Assembly: GCF_019635465.1 (NCBI RefSeq)
Contig: NZ_JAHBZK010000005.1
Location: 1 to 64,000, forward strand
Direction: 5' to 3'
From: Hydrogenophaga sp.
GTDB lineage: Bacteria > Pseudomonadota > Gammaproteobacteria > Burkholderiales > Burkholderiaceae_C
Length of the DNA: 64,000 nt
The notes under the pieces are model-generated. The model worked only from the letters and a program-made list of their open reading frames with translations, was not told the DNA's origin and ran no database searches. Shown here one piece after another: positions 1 through 8,796 of the stretch. The stretch's first letter is position 1. Each line of letters opens with the position of its first letter. Made by a program: the position numbers and the translations under genes.

Positions 1-324
1 CACTACGAGATGCTCAAGCACACCGGCGAGCTGCCCATCATCGGTGTCAACACCTTCCGCAACCCGCACGGCGACCCGATCCCGCAATCGCTCGAACTCG
101 CGCGCTCGACCGAAGACGAAAAGCAAAGCCAGCTCCAGCGCCTGCAGGATTTCCACACCCGCCACGCCAGCGAAGCACCGGCCATGCTCGAGCGCCTGAA
201 GCAGGCCGTGATCGAGAACCGCAACGTCTTCGAGGTGCTGATGGACGCGGTGCGCTGCTGCTCGCTGGGTCAGATCACCAGCGCCCTGTTCGAAGTGGGC
301 GGCCAGTACCGGCGCAACATGTGA
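1..324 (+). CDS. icmF: Fused isobutyryl-CoA mutase IcmF, C-terminal end (partial)
   Basis: Only the last 107 codons are in the window; the gene begins upstream. The residues carry the small-subunit-like tail of acyl-CoA mutases (stretch GELPIIGVNTF near the start) and end in GGQYRRNM, the ending I associate with IcmF, in which a B12-binding domain, a MeaI-type G-protein chaperone and the mutase domain are fused. The enzyme interconverts isobutyryl-CoA and n-butyryl-CoA using adenosylcobalamin. The TGA stop overlaps the GTG start of the next gene. Methylmalonyl-CoA mutase is the alternative, but its large subunit ends differently. Confidence 0.82.
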   Translation, partial: HYEMLKHTGELPIIGVNTFRNPHGDPIPQSLELARSTEDEKQSQLQRLQDFHTRHASEAPAMLERLKQAVIENRNVFEVLMDAVRCCSLGQITSALFEVGGQYRRNM

Positions 325-1247
325 GGGTTGTCCTCGCCAACCCGCGCGCCCTGGGCGGGCGCGTCGCACGCTGGTTGCCCGCGTTGCAAGCGGCGTTGCC
401 GCCCGACGCACAGTTTCACGCCCCGGACCGGCTGGACGCCGCACTGGCCATCCTGCACGACTTGCCGCGTGGCACACGCGTGGTGGCCGTGGGCGGTGAT
501 GGCACCCTGCACCATTGGTTGCCAGCGCTGCTGGCCCGCGATCACGAACTCGGCGTGGTGCCGCTGGGCAGTGGCAACGACACAGCCCGGGCGATGGGCG
601 TGCGCGGTGCCACCCCTTTGCAATGGCTCACCCACGGCCTGAACGGCGCTACCAGCGCCATGGACACAGGCCTTGTGGTCTGGCACGACCACCTCGGCGA
701 ACGACGCGAGGTGCCTTTCCTGTCCAGCCTGAGCGCCGGCTTCGACGCTGCCGTGGTGGCGCGCTCGCTCAATGGACCTAGCTGGCTCAGCGGCCTGCCG
801 CGCTACTTGTGGGCCACACTCAACGAACTGGCGGCGCTGCGCACCTGGTCCATCGACATCACGGTGGATGGCAGCCACTGCCACGATGGCCCTGCCTTGT
901 TCGCCGCCTCGCTGAACACCCCCACCTTTGGCGGCGGGATGCGGGCCACACCCGCGGCACGCACCCACGATGGCTTGCTCAACCTTTTGCTGGCAGGCCC
1001 GTTCACGCGCACGGGTGCCCTGGTCATGCTGCCGCGCTTGCTACTGGGCTGGCACCTGAGCCACCCGCGCATTCATACCCAGGCGTACGAAAGGATGACC
1101 CTGCTGGCGCAAGGCGATCTGCCATTGGCTGCCGATGGCGAATGGCTGGGTCATGCACGCACGGTCACGGTCGAGGCCAGGGTCGGCTCCCTGCGGGTGG
1201 TCAGAGCGATTGGGCGTGCTCGGTCGACGCGCTCAAGGGAAGGTTGA
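321..1247 (+). CDS. Diacylglycerol/lipid kinase family protein (YegS/DagK-like)
   Basis: A 308-residue protein with the DAGK catalytic signature: GGDGT at residues 58-62 and PLGSGND at 81-87. Length fits the YegS/BmrU/DgkB family of soluble lipid kinases, which phosphorylate diacylglycerol, phosphatidylglycerol or sphingoid lipids at the membrane face. The exact lipid cannot be told from sequence. The chosen GTG start overlaps the icmF stop by three bases, which suggests coupling. The 3' end overlaps the convergent next gene by 47 bases, so the two transcripts are antisense there. Confidence 0.85.
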   Translation: MRVVLANPRALGGRVARWLPALQAALPPDAQFHAPDRLDAALAILHDLPRGTRVVAVGGDGTLHHWLPALLARDHELGVVPLGSGNDTARAMGVRGATPLQWLTHGLNGATSAMDTGLVVWHDHLGERREVPFLSSLSAGFDAAVVARSLNGPSWLSGLPRYLWATLNELAALRTWSIDITVDGSHCHDGPALFAASLNTPTFGGGMRATPAARTHDGLLNLLLAGPFTRTGALVMLPRLLLGWHLSHPRIHTQAYERMTLLAQGDLPLAADGEWLGHARTVTVEARVGSLRVVRAIGRARSTRSREG

Positions 1248-2301
1248 GCAACAGGTTCTGAGGCTTCAGTCGGAGCTGCTGCTGCGCGTTCATGGCCAGG
1301 CCGAGATAGACCGATTTGCCCCGGACGTCCTCACGCTGCTGGTCGGGGTCCGCAAACCGCAGGCGAAACAGGCTGAGCAAGCGACGCTGGCGGTCGTCGC
1401 TCAGTGTCTCGCCGTTGTAGAGGTCGTTGAGCAACAAAGTGGCTTCGGCATCCAGCCCCACGTGCCAGCGCCACGCCGGATCCTCCACGCGCGTCTGCAC
1501 CTCGATGTGCACCTGCACCCCATGCAGGTGTTGAATCCAGCGCTCCAGCACCCGCGCCAACGCGGTCAAACCCGACTGCGCCCGGTCCATGGTCAGCACC
1601 AGGCCGTGGGGAAGGTTCTGTTGCACCGTATGAGTCAGGTCGAGCAAGTGACGAGAAGGTGCATCGCGCTGCACCGACCCCATGTAGGTCTCGGCATTGT
1701 CCGCACCCAGCACCGCCACCTCGACGCCAGCCAGGTGGGCACCCGCCTGTCGCAGCAAGCTGCCGATGCTGCCCAGACCGCCCGTCTCGTTGAGCATGTC
1801 CAGCGCCTGCTCGTCGCCACACAGCACACGCCCTTCGTGCAACTGGATGCGCTGGCGGCGAAACAGCAGCTCGGCCGCACGCCACACCAGCGCGTCGCGC
1901 TCACCCTCAAGCAGCCTGGCCACCATGGCCTGAACCAGCAAGTCCAGAAACAGCGGCGGCACATCGACAGCACCGCGGGCAAAGAAGCCGGCCCAGGCCG
2001 CCTCCAGTGTGCCGGCCTTTCTCACCGCATCGCGCAGGCGCAGAAAGTGCCGCCAGTTCTCACGCACGTCGGGGTCGCGCATGGCGTCGATCTGCCCGGC
2101 CATGACGCTGCGCGACGGTTGGTCGAGCATGGCGGCGTGCAAGGCCTCTTCGGCCACACAGGACTCGGGCACCAGGGCCAGCTCGGGGCGCCGCAACCAG
2201 GCGCGCCAGTAGTCGTCACTGGGGGACAACCAGGCGCGCTCGGAAACGCTCAGATGCTGCGCGCCAACGGAGGGCCAGGGAACAAGAGATGAATCGGGCA
2301 T
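1201..2301 (-). CDS. Conserved hypothetical protein, DUF6352-like
   Basis: A 366-residue soluble protein with no signal peptide or membrane segment. The N-terminal part (roughly residues 24-60: SERAWLSPSDDYWRAWL, then a Pro/Glu/Ala-rich helix) and the overall length recall the DUF6352 family seen mostly in Burkholderiales; no biochemical role is known to me. No catalytic motif stands out. It is convergent with the lipid kinase and shares its last 47 bases. The ATG lacks a clear ribosome binding site, so the start is less certain than the gene. Confidence 0.65.
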   Translation of the reverse strand: MPDSSLVPWPSVGAQHLSVSERAWLSPSDDYWRAWLRRPELALVPESCVAEEALHAAMLDQPSRSVMAGQIDAMRDPDVRENWRHFLRLRDAVRKAGTLEAAWAGFFARGAVDVPPLFLDLLVQAMVARLLEGERDALVWRAAELLFRRQRIQLHEGRVLCGDEQALDMLNETGGLGSIGSLLRQAGAHLAGVEVAVLGADNAETYMGSVQRDAPSRHLLDLTHTVQQNLPHGLVLTMDRAQSGLTALARVLERWIQHLHGVQVHIEVQTRVEDPAWRWHVGLDAEATLLLNDLYNGETLSDDRQRRLLSLFRLRFADPDQQREDVRGKSVYLGLAMNAQQQLRLKPQNLLLNLPLSASTEHAQSL

Positions 2302-2367
2302 TTGGACAACCAGAGGAGGAGAGTTGTGCCTCCTCGGGTCGCCATTGTCGGTGTATTGCCCCAGGCT

Positions 2368-3798
2368 TCAGGGCGTCGACTGGATGGCGCCCGCGACCCG
2401 CGATGCACCCAAGGTGCGCAAGGTGTAGGGCTGCGGCGCATCGCTCACGTAGGACGCATCGGGAATCCCGCTGAGACCGATCTGGCCCTGCAAAGTGGCA
2501 TTGGGCCAGAAGTTGGGGCTGGACACACTCGATGCGCCCGGAATGTTGCTGGCCGAGCTGGTCACGTTGCCGCTCTGAATGGCGTTGCCACTCGCAAAGC
2601 CCCCGGTGATCAGCGAAGGACTGCCCGTGCCTGCAAACAGGTTGGCCGTGAGGCGCACGGTGGTGGTGCCTGACGGCGCCGCCAGGAACGCGCCGCCGGA
2701 ACGGGTGGACACCACCGTGTTGTGATAGAGCTCAAGCGTTCGCGTGCTGTTGCTGAACCCCTCCAGGGCATAGGCGATCACCGTGCCGTTCTGGCCGTTG
2801 GGTCCCTTCTGGAACAAGTTGCCGCGCAGAACGACGCGTCCGCCGTTCGGAAAGTCCGCCTGGTAGCTGGCAGTGCCGCTGCCACCATCCATGAAATAGC
2901 TGTGCTCGACGAGGTTGTCGCGCGCGCGGCTCTTCAGGTTGTGGCCGACCTTGGCTTCATGGAAGAAACTGCGTCGTACCGTCAACTGGTCGATCTGCCC
3001 AACGTAGATGTTGTGGCTGTAGCCATCGCCATAGCCATTGCGCGCGAACTCCGAGCCCTCAATGGTGATCGTGGACGAGCCGGCATTGGAGAGGATGCCG
3101 TTCTCGTTGTCGTAGAAGCCACTGTTGAGCACACGCAGCGCGCCCGTGTGCTCGGCGCGAATGCCTGCGCCGTTCTGATCGGGCACGGTGGCGTCGTGGA
3201 ATTCGATGCTGTCGACCGTGACGTTGGCGCCTGAGATGACCCAGATGCCTTTGCCCGACGCGTTGCGTCCATTGGCGTACAGGCGCGCACGCCCGCCCTC
3301 GCCGCAGATGGTCAGGTTGCTGCGACTCCAGGATGCAACGTCACCCACATAGCTGCCAGCATCGATGCGGATCACATCGCCATTCTGCGAAGCCGCCGCC
3401 GCGGCACTTGGCGTCTGGTAGGTGCGGCTGGGACCGACCCGCAGGACACGGCCAGAGGCCGAATCACAGGCGGTGGTTCCAGGTGCAGGTGCAGGTGCAG
3501 GTGCAGGTGCAGGTGCAGGTGCAGGCGCTGGTGCAGGCGCTGGCGCTGGCGCTGGCGCTGGCGCTGGTGCAGGCGCTGGCGCTGGCGCTGGCGCTGGTGC
3601 AGGCGCTGGTGCAGGCGCTGGTGCAGGCGCTGGTGCAGGCGCTGGTGCAGGCGCTGGTGCAGGCGCTGGTGCCGAACTGGTCTGGGCAACATCGGAGGCC
3701 CCGCCGCCGCCGCCACCTCCGCCGCAGGCAGCCAGGGTCGCTGCAAACAGCGTGGCCAGGGTCAGGCGGGGCAAGGACGAGGTGGACGAGGATTCCAT
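2368..3798 (-). CDS. Beta-helix lipoprotein with long Ala-Pro linker
   Basis: A 476-residue protein with a lipoprotein signal peptide: a hydrophobic stretch ends in LAAC with Cys25 as the lipidated residue, followed by eight glycines. Next comes a linker of about 32 Ala-Pro dipeptides (about residues 42-106). The C-terminal ~360 residues contain a phrase typical of right-handed parallel beta-helix (pectate-lyase-like) proteins just after the linker (VGPSRTYQTPSAAAAASQNG) and repeating short beta rungs. It is probably anchored in the outer membrane with a stiff spacer carrying a glycan-binding or glycan-degrading helix; I see no proof of lyase activity. I chose the ATG at the signal peptide; upstream codons read open only by chance. 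Nothing in its neighbours suggests a substrate. Confidence 0.8.
   Translation of the reverse strand: MESSSTSSLPRLTLATLFAATLAACGGGGGGGGASDVAQTSSAPAPAPAPAPAPAPAPAPAPAPAPAPAPAPAPAPAPAPAPAPAPAPAPAPAPAPAPAPAPAPAPGTTACDSASGRVLRVGPSRTYQTPSAAAAASQNGDVIRIDAGSYVGDVASWSRSNLTICGEGGRARLYANGRNASGKGIWVISGANVTVDSIEFHDATVPDQNGAGIRAEHTGALRVLNSGFYDNENGILSNAGSSTITIEGSEFARNGYGDGYSHNIYVGQIDQLTVRRSFFHEAKVGHNLKSRARDNLVEHSYFMDGGSGTASYQADFPNGGRVVLRGNLFQKGPNGQNGTVIAYALEGFSNSTRTLELYHNTVVSTRSGGAFLAAPSGTTTVRLTANLFAGTGSPSLITGGFASGNAIQSGNVTSSASNIPGASSVSSPNFWPNATLQGQIGLSGIPDASYVSDAPQPYTLRTLGASRVAGAIQSTP
3482..3673. repeat. Hexanucleotide tandem array, 32 units
   Basis: Thirty-two uninterrupted 6-base units, nearly all GGTGCA or GGCGCT (plus strand); the last is GGTGCC. 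On the minus strand they encode the Ala-Pro linker of the lipoprotein. The first seven units are all GGTGCA, then the two types alternate in blocks, a pattern expected from slippage or unequal exchange. Changes in unit number keep the reading frame, so linker length could vary between strains. Confidence 0.95.
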
Positions 3799-4149
3799 GG
3801 AGATTCGGGCAGGCAAAGGCGGCGAGATAAGCGATGGCGGGGAACCGTCGGCGCGAACAGCCGAGGTGCGGCGGCGTGTCAGGTCAGTTTGCTGGTAACC
3901 GCCAGCGTGATTTCCGTCACACCGATTGACGGGCAGAGGCGACGAGCGAAGCGAGTGTCGACCGCCATGCGGCCTCGAGGGGGCTACAGAAGGTTGGAAT
4001 TCGTAAGTCGCCGAGCGCATTCAGTGGAGTCCGGCAAGGTGACTCGGGCTGGCGTGGTGACAATCGATACAGCTGGATACGCTTGGCGCCGTGACGCAGG
4101 CCAGCGTCGCCCAGTGCTTACCCATACTTTTGTACTCAGGCATGCAGTC
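3799..4149. other. Intergenic region between divergent lipoprotein and arginase genes
   Basis: These 351 bases separate two divergently transcribed genes and must hold both promoters. I found no convincing sigma-70 pair, operator, RNA gene or small coding region. Reading frames open across it on the plus strand look like chance extensions of the arginase frame. Confidence 0.6.
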
Positions 4150-5079
4150 ATGACGACCTCCATCTCGCTCATTGGCGTCCCCACGGACATTGGCGCTGGC
4201 GCGCGCGGCGCCTCCATGGGCCCTGAAGCCCTGCGCGTGGCTGGCCTGGCCCAGGTGCTGAGTTCGCACGGACTCGACGTGCATGACGTTGGCAACCTGA
4301 GCGGTCCGGGCAACCCTTGGGAAGCACCCGTGCAGGGATACCGCCACCTGCCCGAGGTTGTGGCCTGGAACGTCGCACTGCACGAGGCCGTTTACACCGG
4401 ACTCTCACGCGGGCACTTGCCCATCGTCCTGGGCGGTGACCATTGCCTCGGCCTGGGCTCCATCAGTGCGGTGGCGCGCCACTGCCGGGAGCAACGTCGC
4501 AAACTGCGGGTGCTCTGGCTCGACGCACACGCCGACTTCAACACCGCCACCCTCACCCCCAGCGGCAACATCCACGGCATGCCGGTGGCCTTGCTGTGCG
4601 GCCTGGGTCCCGCGGAACTGACCGGAATTGGCGGGCACACACCCGCCATCACACCCGACGTGGTGCGACAGATCGGCATTCGAAGCGTGGACCCAGGCGA
4701 AAAGCAGCTGGTGCACGAACACGGCCTGGAGGTGTTCGACATGCGCTACATCGACGAGATGGGTATGCGCCAGACCATGGAGCGCGCGCTCGCCGGCCTG
4801 GACGACAACACCCACCTTCACGTGAGCTTCGATGTCGACTTTCTCGACCCGGAGATCGCACCCGGCGTCGGCACAACCGTGCCCGGTGGTCCGACCTATC
4901 GCGAAGCGCAGCTGTGCATGGAAATGATTGCCGACACCGGGCGCCTGGCCTCGCTCGACGTGATGGAGTTGAACCCGGCGCTCGACGTGCGCAACCGAAC
5001 GGCCGAACTCGCGGTCGACCTCATTGAAAGCCTGTTCGGCAAGTCCACCTTGATGCGCCAGCAGGCGCCGCGCGGCTGA
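4150..5079 (+). CDS. rocF: Arginase
   Basis: A 309-residue enzyme of the ureohydrolase family, the usual length for arginases. Metal ligands are visible: GGDH with His98, DAHAD at 125-129, and SFDVDFLDP with Asp228 and Asp230, which together bind the binuclear manganese centre. It hydrolyses L-arginine to ornithine and urea in the cytoplasm. Agmatinase and formimidoglutamase are relatives, but the SGNIHGMP stretch after the first metal cluster favours arginase. The ATG at 4150 is chosen because the family's N-terminus (SISLIGVPTDIGAGARG) starts right after it. Confidence 0.9.
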   Translation: MTTSISLIGVPTDIGAGARGASMGPEALRVAGLAQVLSSHGLDVHDVGNLSGPGNPWEAPVQGYRHLPEVVAWNVALHEAVYTGLSRGHLPIVLGGDHCLGLGSISAVARHCREQRRKLRVLWLDAHADFNTATLTPSGNIHGMPVALLCGLGPAELTGIGGHTPAITPDVVRQIGIRSVDPGEKQLVHEHGLEVFDMRYIDEMGMRQTMERALAGLDDNTHLHVSFDVDFLDPEIAPGVGTTVPGGPTYREAQLCMEMIADTGRLASLDVMELNPALDVRNRTAELAVDLIESLFGKSTLMRQQAPRG

Positions 5080-5082
5080 GCC

Positions 5083-5382
5083 TCAGCTCTTGCCGACCAG
5101 CTCGAGGTGTTCGACCACCGGGGCTTGCGCGAAGTACGGGCCGACGATGGCGCGCCATTCGGCAAAGGCGGGCGAGCCACGGAAACCCACGGTGTGGTCT
5201 TCCAGCGTGTCCCAGTAGATCAACAGCAGGTAGCGGCCGGGGCTTTCAATGCTGCGGTTGACCTTGAAGCCCTTGAACCCCTTGGCCTTGGAGACGACGG
5301 TGTTCACCCCGAGCAGGATGGCTTCTTCAAACGCCGAGGCCTTCGAGGGATCGATGCGGATGTCCGCGTGTTCCAGGATCAT
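5083..5382 (-). CDS. Antibiotic biosynthesis monooxygenase (ABM) domain protein
   Basis: A 99-residue single-domain protein of the dimeric alpha-beta barrel ABM type: an N-terminal beta strand (ILEHADIRID), a central FKVNRSIESPGRYLLLIYWD strand pair, and a C-terminal helix with FRGSPAFAEWRAIVGPYF. Members act as small cofactor-free monooxygenases or as stress proteins; the substrate here is unknown. A good GGAG site precedes the ATG. The first 56 bases overlap the 3' end of the GMC oxidoreductase gene in another frame, so the two are probably co-transcribed and translationally coupled. Confidence 0.8.
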   Translation of the reverse strand: MILEHADIRIDPSKASAFEEAILLGVNTVVSKAKGFKGFKVNRSIESPGRYLLLIYWDTLEDHTVGFRGSPAFAEWRAIVGPYFAQAPVVEHLELVGKS

Positions 5383-7021
5383 GGGCTGTCTCCGATGGGT
5401 TGCTTCGCTCGGCCAGGATCATATCGACGGCCTTCTCGGCCATCATGATGACGGGGGCATTGGTGTTGCCACCGACGATCTGCGGCATCACCGAGGCATC
5501 GACCACGCGCAGGCCCCGCACCCCATGCACGCGCAGACTGGCATCCACTACAGCGTTGGCGTCGGCGCCCATGCGGCAGGTGCCGACCGGGTGATAGATC
5601 GTGTCGGCATGGCCACGCACAAACTGCTCAATCTGCGCATCGGTCTGTGCATCGGCCGACGCACGCGATTCGCTGCCGCCGAAACGCGCCAGCGCTGGCT
5701 GCCCCAGCAGTGCGCGCATGCGCTTGAAGCCCAGCACCAGCCGCGCCACGTCGTCCGGGTCGCTCAAAAACGCCGGGTCGATCAGCGGCATCACCTGCGG
5801 ATTGGCGCTGGCCAGGCGCAAGCTGCCGCGACTGCGCGGGCGCAGCAGACACACGTGGCAGGAGTAGCCATGCCCGAACACCGTCTTGCGCCCATGGTCA
5901 ACCAGCTTGCCGATCACGAAGTGCAACTGCAGGTCGGGGATGGCTTCATCGGGTGCGCTCTTGATGAAGCCACCGGCCTCGGCGAAGTTGGTGGTCAGCA
6001 TGCCGGTGCGCGCGCGGCGCCATTCGCCCACGCCACGCAGCATGTTGGCCACGCCCTTGAGCGACAACCCGAACAGGTCGGTGGCGCGCGGCGCGTTGAC
6101 CACCTGCACCACGTCCACATGGTCGTGCAGGTTGCTGCCCACACCGGGCAGGTCTTTCACCACGCCAATCGCGTGCTGCTGCAAATGCTCTGCCGGGCCG
6201 ATGCCCGATAGCATCAGCAACTGTGGCGACCCGAACGCCCCCGCGCTGAGCACCACCTCCCCTGTGGCATGGCATTGCAGCCGCTGCACCTGGCCGCGCC
6301 CGCCCTGTGCACGGAACTCAACGCCCACCGCGCGCGGCGCTTCGCCGTCGCGCTGGTCCATCACCACTCGGGTCACCAGCGCGTCGGTGACGACGGTGAG
6401 ATTGGGACGCGCAAGGTGCGGCGTCAGGTAGGCCTTGGCGGCACTGAACCGCTCGCCCTGGCGGTGAGTGACCTGGTAGGCCCCCACGCCCTCTTGCTCG
6501 GCGCCGTTGAAATCGGCATTGACGGGGTAGCCGGCTTCGCGCCCCGCGGCCACGAAGTGGGCAGCGAACGGATTGGGGCTGGTGAGGTCCTGCACGTGCA
6601 GTGGCCCACCAACACCGTGGTAAGTGTCAGCACCGCGCTGGTTGTCTTCGGCGCGCTTGAAGTACGGCAGTACGTCGGCCCAGGCCCAGCCCGGGTTGCC
6701 GGCCGCGGCCCAGCCGTCGTAATCGCTGGCGTGGCCACGCGCATAGATCATGGCGTTGACCGAGCTCGATCCGCCCAGCACCTTGCCGCGAGGCTGGTAG
6801 CCACGCCGACCATTGAGCCCGGCTTGCGGCACCGTCTCCAGGCACCAGTTCGCCTGACCCGTCTTGGCCAACACCGCCAGACCGGCCGGGCAGTGGATGA
6901 GCACGCTGCGGTCGGGCGGGCCCGCTTCGATGAGGGCCACGCGCATGGCCGGGTCCTCACTCAGGCGACCCGCCAGCACACAACCGGCCGAGCCACCGCC
7001 CACAATGATCACGTCGTACAT
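5327..7021 (-). CDS. GMC-family FAD oxidoreductase (choline/alcohol dehydrogenase-like)
   Basis: A 564-residue flavoprotein starting MYDVIIVGGGSAGCVLAGRL, the FAD-binding Rossmann motif, with a second GMC signature GGSSSVNAMIYARG near residue 95 and the catalytic-histidine region YHPVGTCRMG plus GNTNAPVIMMAEKA near the end. The length fits bacterial choline dehydrogenase, AlkJ-type alcohol dehydrogenases and PEG dehydrogenases. The real substrate is unknown; without betB or betI neighbours, an aliphatic alcohol is more likely than choline. The last ~18 residues are encoded in the overlap with the ABM gene and look unconserved. The ATG at the Rossmann fold was chosen over upstream codons. Confidence 0.87.
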   Translation of the reverse strand: MYDVIIVGGGSAGCVLAGRLSEDPAMRVALIEAGPPDRSVLIHCPAGLAVLAKTGQANWCLETVPQAGLNGRRGYQPRGKVLGGSSSVNAMIYARGHASDYDGWAAAGNPGWAWADVLPYFKRAEDNQRGADTYHGVGGPLHVQDLTSPNPFAAHFVAAGREAGYPVNADFNGAEQEGVGAYQVTHRQGERFSAAKAYLTPHLARPNLTVVTDALVTRVVMDQRDGEAPRAVGVEFRAQGGRGQVQRLQCHATGEVVLSAGAFGSPQLLMLSGIGPAEHLQQHAIGVVKDLPGVGSNLHDHVDVVQVVNAPRATDLFGLSLKGVANMLRGVGEWRRARTGMLTTNFAEAGGFIKSAPDEAIPDLQLHFVIGKLVDHGRKTVFGHGYSCHVCLLRPRSRGSLRLASANPQVMPLIDPAFLSDPDDVARLVLGFKRMRALLGQPALARFGGSESRASADAQTDAQIEQFVRGHADTIYHPVGTCRMGADANAVVDASLRVHGVRGLRVVDASVMPQIVGGNTNAPVIMMAEKAVDMILAERSNPSETAHDPGTRGHPHRSLEGLGV

Positions 7022-7184
7022 GCTGTCTCCTGCGTCGCTGCAGCGCAGCACGGCTGCGCGACAATCGGCGGCCAAGTTAACAGGCGACCCGCGCAGGGTG
7101 TAGGTGGGCTCACCTAGGGGCGACACCTTCGCGACGCGGGTTTTCCCGACCCCAGCGCAACCATTCACTCAGAGGTTTCATCGC

Positions 7185-8042
7185 ATGAGCAGCAACAGCA
7201 TCCAGACCGTCGGCATCATCGGCTCGGGCACCATGGGCAACGGCATCGCCCAGGCCTGTGCGGTCAGCGGCATCCGCGTGGTCATGGTCGACATCGCCCA
7301 GGCCGCCCTCGACAAAGGCATGGCCACCGTCGCCGGCAGTCTCGATCGGCTCATCAAGAAGGAGAAGATGACCGCCGAGGGCAAGGCCCAGGCGCTGTCG
7401 CTGATCAAGGCCAGCACCAGCTACGACGACCTCAAGGGCGCGCAACTGGTGATCGAGGCGGCCACCGAGAACGAAGGCCTGAAGGTCAAGATCCTGCAAC
7501 AGCTCGATGGCTTGCTGGCGCCCGAGGTGATCGTCGCCACCAACACCAGCTCGATCAGCATCACCAAGCTGGCCGCCGCCACCCAGCGCGCCGACCGCTT
7601 CATCGGCATGCACTTCTTCAACCCGGTGCCGATGATGGCGCTGGTGGAGATCATCCGCGGCCTGCAGACCAGCGACGCCACGCACGACACCGTCAAGGCC
7701 CTGGCCGAAGCGCTGGGCAAGTCGCCCATCACGGTCAAGAACGCGCCCGGCTTCGTGGTCAACCGCATCCTGGTGCCCATGATCAACGAGGCCTTCTTCG
7801 TGCTGGCCGAAGGCCTGGCCACGCCCGAAGACATCGACGCCGGCATGAAGCTCGGCACCAACCAGCCCATTGGCCCGCTGGCGCTGGCCGACATGATCGG
7901 CCTGGACGTCTGCCTGGCAGTGATGAACGTCTACATGGCCGAGTTCAACGACAGCAAGTACCGCCCCGCGCCGCTGCTGAAAGAGATGGTGGCCGCCGGC
8001 TGGCTGGGTCGCAAAACCGGGCGCGGGGTCTACGCCTATTGA
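7185..8042 (+). CDS. 3-hydroxybutyryl-CoA dehydrogenase
   Basis: A 285-residue NAD-dependent (S)-3-hydroxyacyl-CoA dehydrogenase of the Hbd/PaaH/FadB2 type. The NAD fold has GSGTMG at residues 13-18, the catalytic His lies in MHFFNPVPMM, and NAPGFVVNRI marks the domain hinge. It oxidises 3-hydroxybutyryl-CoA to acetoacetyl-CoA, or works in the reverse direction, in fatty-acid or aromatic degradation and polyhydroxybutyrate turnover. It stands alone here and is followed by a strong hairpin. Confidence 0.92.
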   Translation: MSSNSIQTVGIIGSGTMGNGIAQACAVSGIRVVMVDIAQAALDKGMATVAGSLDRLIKKEKMTAEGKAQALSLIKASTSYDDLKGAQLVIEAATENEGLKVKILQQLDGLLAPEVIVATNTSSISITKLAAATQRADRFIGMHFFNPVPMMALVEIIRGLQTSDATHDTVKALAEALGKSPITVKNAPGFVVNRILVPMINEAFFVLAEGLATPEDIDAGMKLGTNQPIGPLALADMIGLDVCLAVMNVYMAEFNDSKYRPAPLLKEMVAAGWLGRKTGRGVYAY

Positions 8043-8052
8043 GTCCGGTCAA

Positions 8053-8081
8053 GCCGCACGGCAGATCACCAGCCGTGCGGC
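8053..8081. terminator. Hairpin after hydroxybutyryl-CoA dehydrogenase gene
   Basis: A perfect 10-base-pair stem (GCCGCACGGC with GCCGTGCGGC, 9-base loop) starts 10 bases after the stop codon. It lacks a T-run, so it may end transcription with Rho or only protect the 3' end. Confidence 0.6.
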
Positions 8082-8156
8082 CCGCGGATTTGCGCCAGAT
8101 CAAAGCCCCCTGCGCAGGGCGCCCAAAAAATGCGGGCGTCACTTCAGGAGGTCGAC

Positions 8157-8699
8157 ATGGGCAAAACCACCACCAGCGCCGCACCGGTCTTCGAGTTTCT
8201 CGATGCGGCACACCGCGAGATCCAGGTTCAGTTGGTCGCACTGCGCGATTTGGCGCTGGCCATCGTCGATGACCGCTTCGGCCCTGCCGAGCAGTTGCAG
8301 GCCAAGGCCGTGCTGGCGCATTTCAATGGCGCGGCGCGCGACCACCACCTGGACGAAGAGAAGCACATTTTCCCCGCGCTGCTGCGCAGCCACAGCCCCG
8401 ATCTGGTGCAGGCCACCGAGCAGCTGGTGCAGGACCACGGCTGGCTCGAAGCCATGTGGCTGCAGATCGAACCGTCGCTCGATGCCGCGCGCCACGGCAA
8501 CACCTGGTTCGATCCCAGCGAAATGCTGCAGGCCGTCGAGGTGTTTCAGCAGCTCTATCACGAGCACATCGAGCTGGAAGAGTCGATCGCGTACCCACAG
8601 GCCCGCAAGTTGGTGGCGCCCGGCGACGCGCTGACCATGGGACGCGAGATGGCCAAGCGCCGCGTCGTGGCGCAGACGGCGGCGTCGGCCGGCGCCTGA
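8157..8699 (+). CDS. Hemerythrin HHE-domain protein
   Basis: A 180-residue, mostly helical protein with spaced His/Glu residues of an HHE di-iron domain: AAHREI near residue 20, DHHLDEEKHIFP near 65, QDHGWLE and YHEHIELEE later. Such proteins bind O2 or NO or buffer iron and often answer redox stress; glutathione reductase follows. An ideal AGGAGG site sits six bases before the ATG, which fixes the start. Confidence 0.88.
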   Translation: MGKTTTSAAPVFEFLDAAHREIQVQLVALRDLALAIVDDRFGPAEQLQAKAVLAHFNGAARDHHLDEEKHIFPALLRSHSPDLVQATEQLVQDHGWLEAMWLQIEPSLDAARHGNTWFDPSEMLQAVEVFQQLYHEHIELEESIAYPQARKLVAPGDALTMGREMAKRRVVAQTAASAGA

Positions 8700-8713
8700 A
8701 TTCACTGACATTC

Positions 8714-8746
8714 AGGGCCCGCATGGCCCTGTGGCGTGCGGGCCCT
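8714..8746. terminator. Hairpin between hemerythrin and glutathione reductase genes
   Basis: AGGGCCCGCA pairs perfectly with TGCGGGCCCT across a 13-base loop, 15 bases after the hemerythrin stop. Only TT follows, so it is a probable but not classical intrinsic terminator. Confidence 0.6.
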
Positions 8747-8796
8747 TGCGCCGACCCATCGCACGCGCGCAGCCAGGCCTGCCTACCATCGCACCC

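Noticed and set aside
3422-3898. Gly-Ala repeat protein on the plus strand over the hexanucleotide array
   Set aside because: Any such array is open in several frames; the minus-strand frame has signal peptide, lipobox and a folded domain.
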